From a bacterium (GTDB taxonomy: Bacteria > Elusimicrobiota > Elusimicrobia > Elusimicrobiales > UBA9959): 25,221 bases of DNA. The position numbers and the translations under genes were made by a program. The notes beneath the pieces are model-generated. The model worked only from the letters and a program-made list of their open reading frames with translations. It ran no database searches and was not told the origin of the DNA. Positions 22,339 to 25,221 of this stretch are shown here, piece by piece. The stretch covers positions 1 through 25,221 of the forward strand of contig JAKAMO010000032.1 in assembly GCA_021812825.1 (NCBI GenBank). Reading direction: 5' to 3'. The first letter of the stretch is position 1; the number at the start of each line of letters is the position of its first letter.

Positions 22339-23160
22339 ATGCCGAACAAGATGATAATCACCTGCGCCCTAACCGGCGCCGAGACCACTAAGGAGCACCA
22401 GCCCGCGCTGCCGGTCACTCCCGAAGAGCTGGCGGCCTCGGCCTAGGAGGCCTGCCGCGCCGGGGCGGCCATAGTCCACCTGCACGTCCGCAACGACGAC
22501 GGCTCGCCTACCGCGGACGTCAAGGTGTTCAAGAAGGCCATAGACCTCATCCGCAAGCGCAGCGACGTGGTGGTGGAGATCACCACCGGCGGGGCGGTAG
22601 GCATGACCCCGGAGGAGAGGATAGCCCCGGTAGCGCTGGGACCCGATATGGCCTCGCTGGACTGCGGCACCGTCAACTTCGGCAACGACTACATCGTGAA
22701 CACGCTGCCGATCATGCGCCAGTTCGCCAGCGAGATGAACCGCCACAAGGTCCGCCCCACGCTGGAATGCTTCGACGTAAGCCACGTCCAGTCGTCGCAT
22801 ATCCTGATAAAGGAGGGCCTGCTGAAGCCGCCCTTCCATTACGGCTTCGTGATGCAGGTGCCGGCGGCCCTGTCCCTTTCCCCGAAGACCCTCTCGTACA
22901 TGATGGACCAGATGCCGGCCGACAGCCATTTCACGCTGATGGGCATAGGCAGGGCCCACCTGCCGGCCATCTGCCTGGCGATAGCCTCGGGCGGCTATAT
23001 CCGCGTCGGCTTCGAGGACAACATCTATTACGCGAAAGGGCGGCTGGCCAGGTCCAACGCCGAGTTCGTGGAGCGGGCGGTCAGGATGTCGAAGGAAGCC
23101 CAGCTCGAGATAGCGACCCCGTCCGACGTCAGGGCCCTGTTCGGCCTGCGCGGCGCATAA
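22339..23160 (+). pseudogene. kce: 3-keto-5-aminohexanoate cleavage enzyme gene with in-frame UAG at codon 36
   Basis: Kce condenses 3-keto-5-aminohexanoate with acetyl-CoA to give acetoacetate and 3-aminobutyryl-CoA in lysine fermentation. From ATG 22339 the frame encodes the usual N-terminus (ITCALTGAETTKEHQPALPV, then TPEELAASA), meets TAG at 22444-22446, and resumes in the same frame with the rest of the enzyme: zinc ligands in IVHLHVRNDDG, TTGGAVGMTPEERIAPV, DCGTVNFGN, GIGRAHLPAICLAIASGG and IRVGFEDNIYY (third zinc ligand Glu). Total 273 codons, normal length, no insertion or deletion around the stop, so one base change from a Lys, Glu or Gln codon explains it. No ATG, GTG or TTG lies in frame between the stop and the HLH ligands; restart at GTG 22525 would lose them. 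So it is either a recent nonsense mutation, a sequence error, or readthrough. kdd follows after 16 nt. Confidence 0.85.
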
Positions 23161-23176
23161 CGCAACGGAGGAAACG

Positions 23177-24226
23177 ATGAAGATACTCAAGAACGGCAAC
23201 CCTTTCGGGTCCCACCGGGTGCTGGAGCCCAAGGGCGTGCTGCCGCAGCCGGCCCTCAGGATCTCCAACGACATGGAAACTATCTACGACAACGAGATAC
23301 TCGTTGACGTGGAGACGCTCAACATCGACTCGGCCTCTTTCGCGCAGATCAAGACGGCGGTCAGCGGCGACGAGAAGAAGGTGGAGGAAGCCATCCTGAA
23401 GATCGTCGGGGACCGCGGCAAGATGCAGAACCCCATCACCGGCTCCGGCGGCATGTTCATCGGCAAGGTGGCCATGGTGGGCCCGGCGCTGGACGGCAGG
23501 ACCGACCTGAAGGCGGGGGACAAGATAGCCAGCCTCGTCTCGCTCTCGCTGACGCCGCTGCGGATAGACAAGATGCTGGGGATCAAGCCCGGCACCGAGC
23601 AGGTCAACGTCAAAGGCAAGGCCATACTCTTCGAGTCGGGCATCTACGCCAAGCTGCCGGCCGACCTCCCCGAGACGCTGGCGCTCGCCGTCCTGGACGT
23701 GGCCGGAGCTCCCGCCCAGACCGCTAAGCTGGTCAAGCCGGGGCAGACCGTGGTCATCATTGGCGCGGCCGGCAAATCCGGAGTGCTGTGCTCCTACGAG
23801 GCGCGGCGCCGCGCCGGCGTGACCGGCAGGGTGATAGGCCTGGAATACTCGCCCGAGGCCGTCAAGAGGATAAAGAACTACGGCTTCTGCCACGAGGCCG
23901 TGCAGGCCAACGCGGCCGACGCCCCCGACTGCTACGCCAAGGTCGCCGCGCTCACCGGAGGGAAGCTCGCCGACGTGGTGATCAACTGCGTCAACGTGCA
24001 GAACACCGAGATGGCCTCCATCCTGATGTGCAAGGACGAGGGCACCGTCTACTTCTTCAGCATGGCGACCTCCTTCACGAAGGCCGCGCTGGGCGCGGAA
24101 GGGGTGGGTAAGGACGTGACTATGGTCATCGGCAACGGCTACACGAAGGGCCACGCCGAGGTGACGCTGAACATTCTGCGGGAAAGCCAGACGATACGCA
24201 AGGCCTACGAGAAGCTGTACGCCTGA
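23177..24226 (+). CDS. kdd: L-erythro-3,5-diaminohexanoate dehydrogenase
   Basis: Kdd oxidatively deaminates 3,5-diaminohexanoate to 3-keto-5-aminohexanoate with NAD(P)+, producing the substrate of Kce. The 349-aa protein begins with the typical KNGNPFGSHRVLEPKGVLPQ and contains DNEILVDVETLNIDSASF, then NPITGSGGMFIGKV and, at about 190-203, the dinucleotide-binding Rossmann turn TVVIIGAAGKSGVLCSYEAR. The C-terminal part shows FFSMATSFTKAALGAEGVG and a final helix. Start ATG 23177 has GGAGG 6-7 nt upstream. Sixteen nt separate it from both kce and kamA, consistent with one operon. It is intact, in contrast to kce. Confidence 0.94.
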   Translation: MKILKNGNPFGSHRVLEPKGVLPQPALRISNDMETIYDNEILVDVETLNIDSASFAQIKTAVSGDEKKVEEAILKIVGDRGKMQNPITGSGGMFIGKVAMVGPALDGRTDLKAGDKIASLVSLSLTPLRIDKMLGIKPGTEQVNVKGKAILFESGIYAKLPADLPETLALAVLDVAGAPAQTAKLVKPGQTVVIIGAAGKSGVLCSYEARRRAGVTGRVIGLEYSPEAVKRIKNYGFCHEAVQANAADAPDCYAKVAALTGGKLADVVINCVNVQNTEMASILMCKDEGTVYFFSMATSFTKAALGAEGVGKDVTMVIGNGYTKGHAEVTLNILRESQTIRKAYEKLYA

Positions 24227-24242
24227 GCCGGGAGGAAACAAC

Positions 24243-25221
24243 ATGCGCGACTACCCCAAAGTACACTACCGGAAGATACCCCTCTGGAAGAACGTCCCCG
24301 AGAGCGACTGGAACAGCTACCAGTGGCAGCTGAAGAACGTGATCAAGGACATCCCGACGCTGGAGAAGGTGGCCGTGCTGGCGCCGCAGGAAAAGAAGGA
24401 CCTGCAGGCCTGCCTGAAGAAGTTCACGATGGCCATCACCCCATACTACGCGGCCCTGATGGACAAGAAGGATAAGGGCTGCCCGGTGCGCCTGCAGGCC
24501 ATCCCGCGCGGACTCGAGCTCGAGACCGATACGTCCGACCTCTCCGACCCGCTGCACGAGGATGTCGATTCTCCGGTCCCTGGCCTGACGCACCGCTACC
24601 CGGACCGCGTGCTGCTCTTGGTCACCAACATCTGCTCGATGAACTGCCGCCACTGCACGCGCAGGCGCCTGGTCGGCTTCGAGGACGTGCACATGTCGTC
24701 GGCCGACATAGACAAGGCGATAGAGTACATCCGCAAGACCACCGAGGTACGCGACGTGCTGATCTCCGGCGGCGACCCGCTGGTGCTGACGGACGATATG
24801 CTCGAGGGGATCATCGCCAAACTCCGCGCGATAGACCACGTCGAGATCATCCGCATAGGCACCCGCATGCCGGTAGTGCTCCCGATGCGCATCACCGACA
24901 AGCTCGTGGCCATGCTCAGGAAGTACCACCCGATCTACGTCAACACGCACTACAACCACCCGAAGGAACTGACGGCGGAGGCGCGCGAGGCCTGCCGGAA
25001 ACTGGCCGACGCGGGCATACCGCTGGGCAACCAGAGCGTGCTGCTGCGCGGCATCAACGACTGCCCGCAGACGATGAAGAAGCTCGTACACGAGCTGCTG
25101 ATGGCCCGCGTGAAGCCGTACTACATCTACCAGTGCGACCTCTCCGTCGGCATCAGCCACTTCCGCACCTCCGTGTCCAAAGGCGTGGAGATCATAGAGA
25201 ACCTGCGCGGCCACACCACCG
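24243..25221 (+). CDS. kamA: Lysine 2,3-aminomutase, 3' end beyond the window
   Basis: KamA is a radical-SAM, PLP-dependent enzyme converting L-lysine to beta-lysine, the first step of this fermentation pathway. 326 codons are visible. The N-terminal WNSYQWQLKNVIKDIPTLEK, AITPYYAALMD and DSPVPGLTHRYPDRVLLLVT match the family. The radical-SAM cluster site is Cys131-x3-Cys135-x2-Cys138 (CSMNCRHCTRRR), followed by VLISGGDPLVLTDDMLE, IRIGTRMPVVLPMRI, NTHYNHPKELT and GNQSVLLRGINDCPQTMKKL. The PLP-binding lysine region and the remaining roughly 90-110 residues lie beyond base 25221, so integrity cannot be judged. Start ATG 24243 has GGGAGG about 7 nt upstream. kamD, kamE and kal would be expected nearby outside the window. 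Confidence 0.95.
   Translation, partial: MRDYPKVHYRKIPLWKNVPESDWNSYQWQLKNVIKDIPTLEKVAVLAPQEKKDLQACLKKFTMAITPYYAALMDKKDKGCPVRLQAIPRGLELETDTSDLSDPLHEDVDSPVPGLTHRYPDRVLLLVTNICSMNCRHCTRRRLVGFEDVHMSSADIDKAIEYIRKTTEVRDVLISGGDPLVLTDDMLEGIIAKLRAIDHVEIIRIGTRMPVVLPMRITDKLVAMLRKYHPIYVNTHYNHPKELTAEAREACRKLADAGIPLGNQSVLLRGINDCPQTMKKLVHELLMARVKPYYIYQCDLSVGISHFRTSVSKGVEIIENLRGHTT

Noticed and set aside
22339..22446. A separate 35-codon leader peptide before kce
   Set aside because: It matches the Kce N-terminus and continues in frame after the stop. The GGAGG right after the TAG has no usable ATG, GTG or TTG close downstream.
22444..22446. UAG reassigned genome-wide to an amino acid
   Set aside because: UAG ends at least five other genes in the window at the expected place, so a global reassignment is unlikely; site-specific readthrough is still open.

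Overview
The window is GC-rich bacterial chromosome, densely coded, with short intergenic gaps (none above about 170 bp) and no rRNA, tRNA, CRISPR array or intact insertion sequence that I can see. The exported and beta-barrel-like proteins point to a Gram-negative cell. Codon use is unusual for this GC content: AUA (Ile) and AGG (Arg) are frequent. Together with the lysine-fermentation genes, the class III cyclase and the many unfamiliar exported proteins, this suggests an uncultured Gram-negative lineage such as Elusimicrobiota. That placement is inference only.

Layout. (1) 1-5858: three adjacent plus-strand genes for envelope or exported proteins: a partial beta-barrel-like protein, a 420-aa and a 1040-aa exported protein, the last two each with an NTF2/SnoaL-like domain. 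A separate small NTF2-like gene follows at 5974. (2) 6355-8266: an accessory-looking patch with an ORF6N/KilA-N-type gene that is cut short, lower in GC than its neighbours and carrying two perfect copies of one palindrome. It converges on a minus-strand gene for a zinc-ribbon protein with a long Arg/Pro/Gly/Asp-rich tail. (3) 8366-13308: a VF530-phosphodiesterase fusion, DNA-3-methyladenine glycosylase I, and a 5-oxoprolinase locus (pxpB plus a fused pxpA-pxpC) followed by a cation-transporter/Nudix fusion, closed by a good intrinsic terminator. (4) 13406-17452: a membrane class III cyclase, then a tightly packed run of O-methyltransferase, TfoX-N protein, YgjP-like metalloprotein and MazG-like pyrophosphohydrolase. 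(5) 17550-21406: an SSB gene whose promoter/hairpin leader closely matches that of the ORF6N gene 11 kb away, two hypothetical genes, phosphoglucomutase and a small membrane protein, closed by a second strong terminator. (6) 21401-22216 (minus): an Mrp/ApbC-type Fe-S carrier ATPase. (7) 22339-25221: lysine-fermentation genes kce-kdd-kamA (kamA runs off the window end), with an in-frame UAG at codon 36 of kce.

How the genes fit together. kamA, kdd and kce encode the first step and two later steps of lysine fermentation to acetoacetate and 3-aminobutyryl-CoA; the remaining genes would lie past the right edge. PxpB and PxpAC would hydrolyse 5-oxoproline to glutamate with ATP, so two parts of the window concern amino-acid catabolism. 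Tag, the Nudix domain, the MazG-like protein and SSB suggest nucleotide and DNA housekeeping.

The most notable observations are the interrupted kce, the paired 19-bp palindromes at the ORF6N gene, the promoter module shared by ORF6N and ssb, three unusual domain fusions (VF530-AlkP, PxpA-PxpC, CDF-Nudix), and several genes whose -10 box sits 6-7 nt before the start codon, as expected for leaderless mRNAs.
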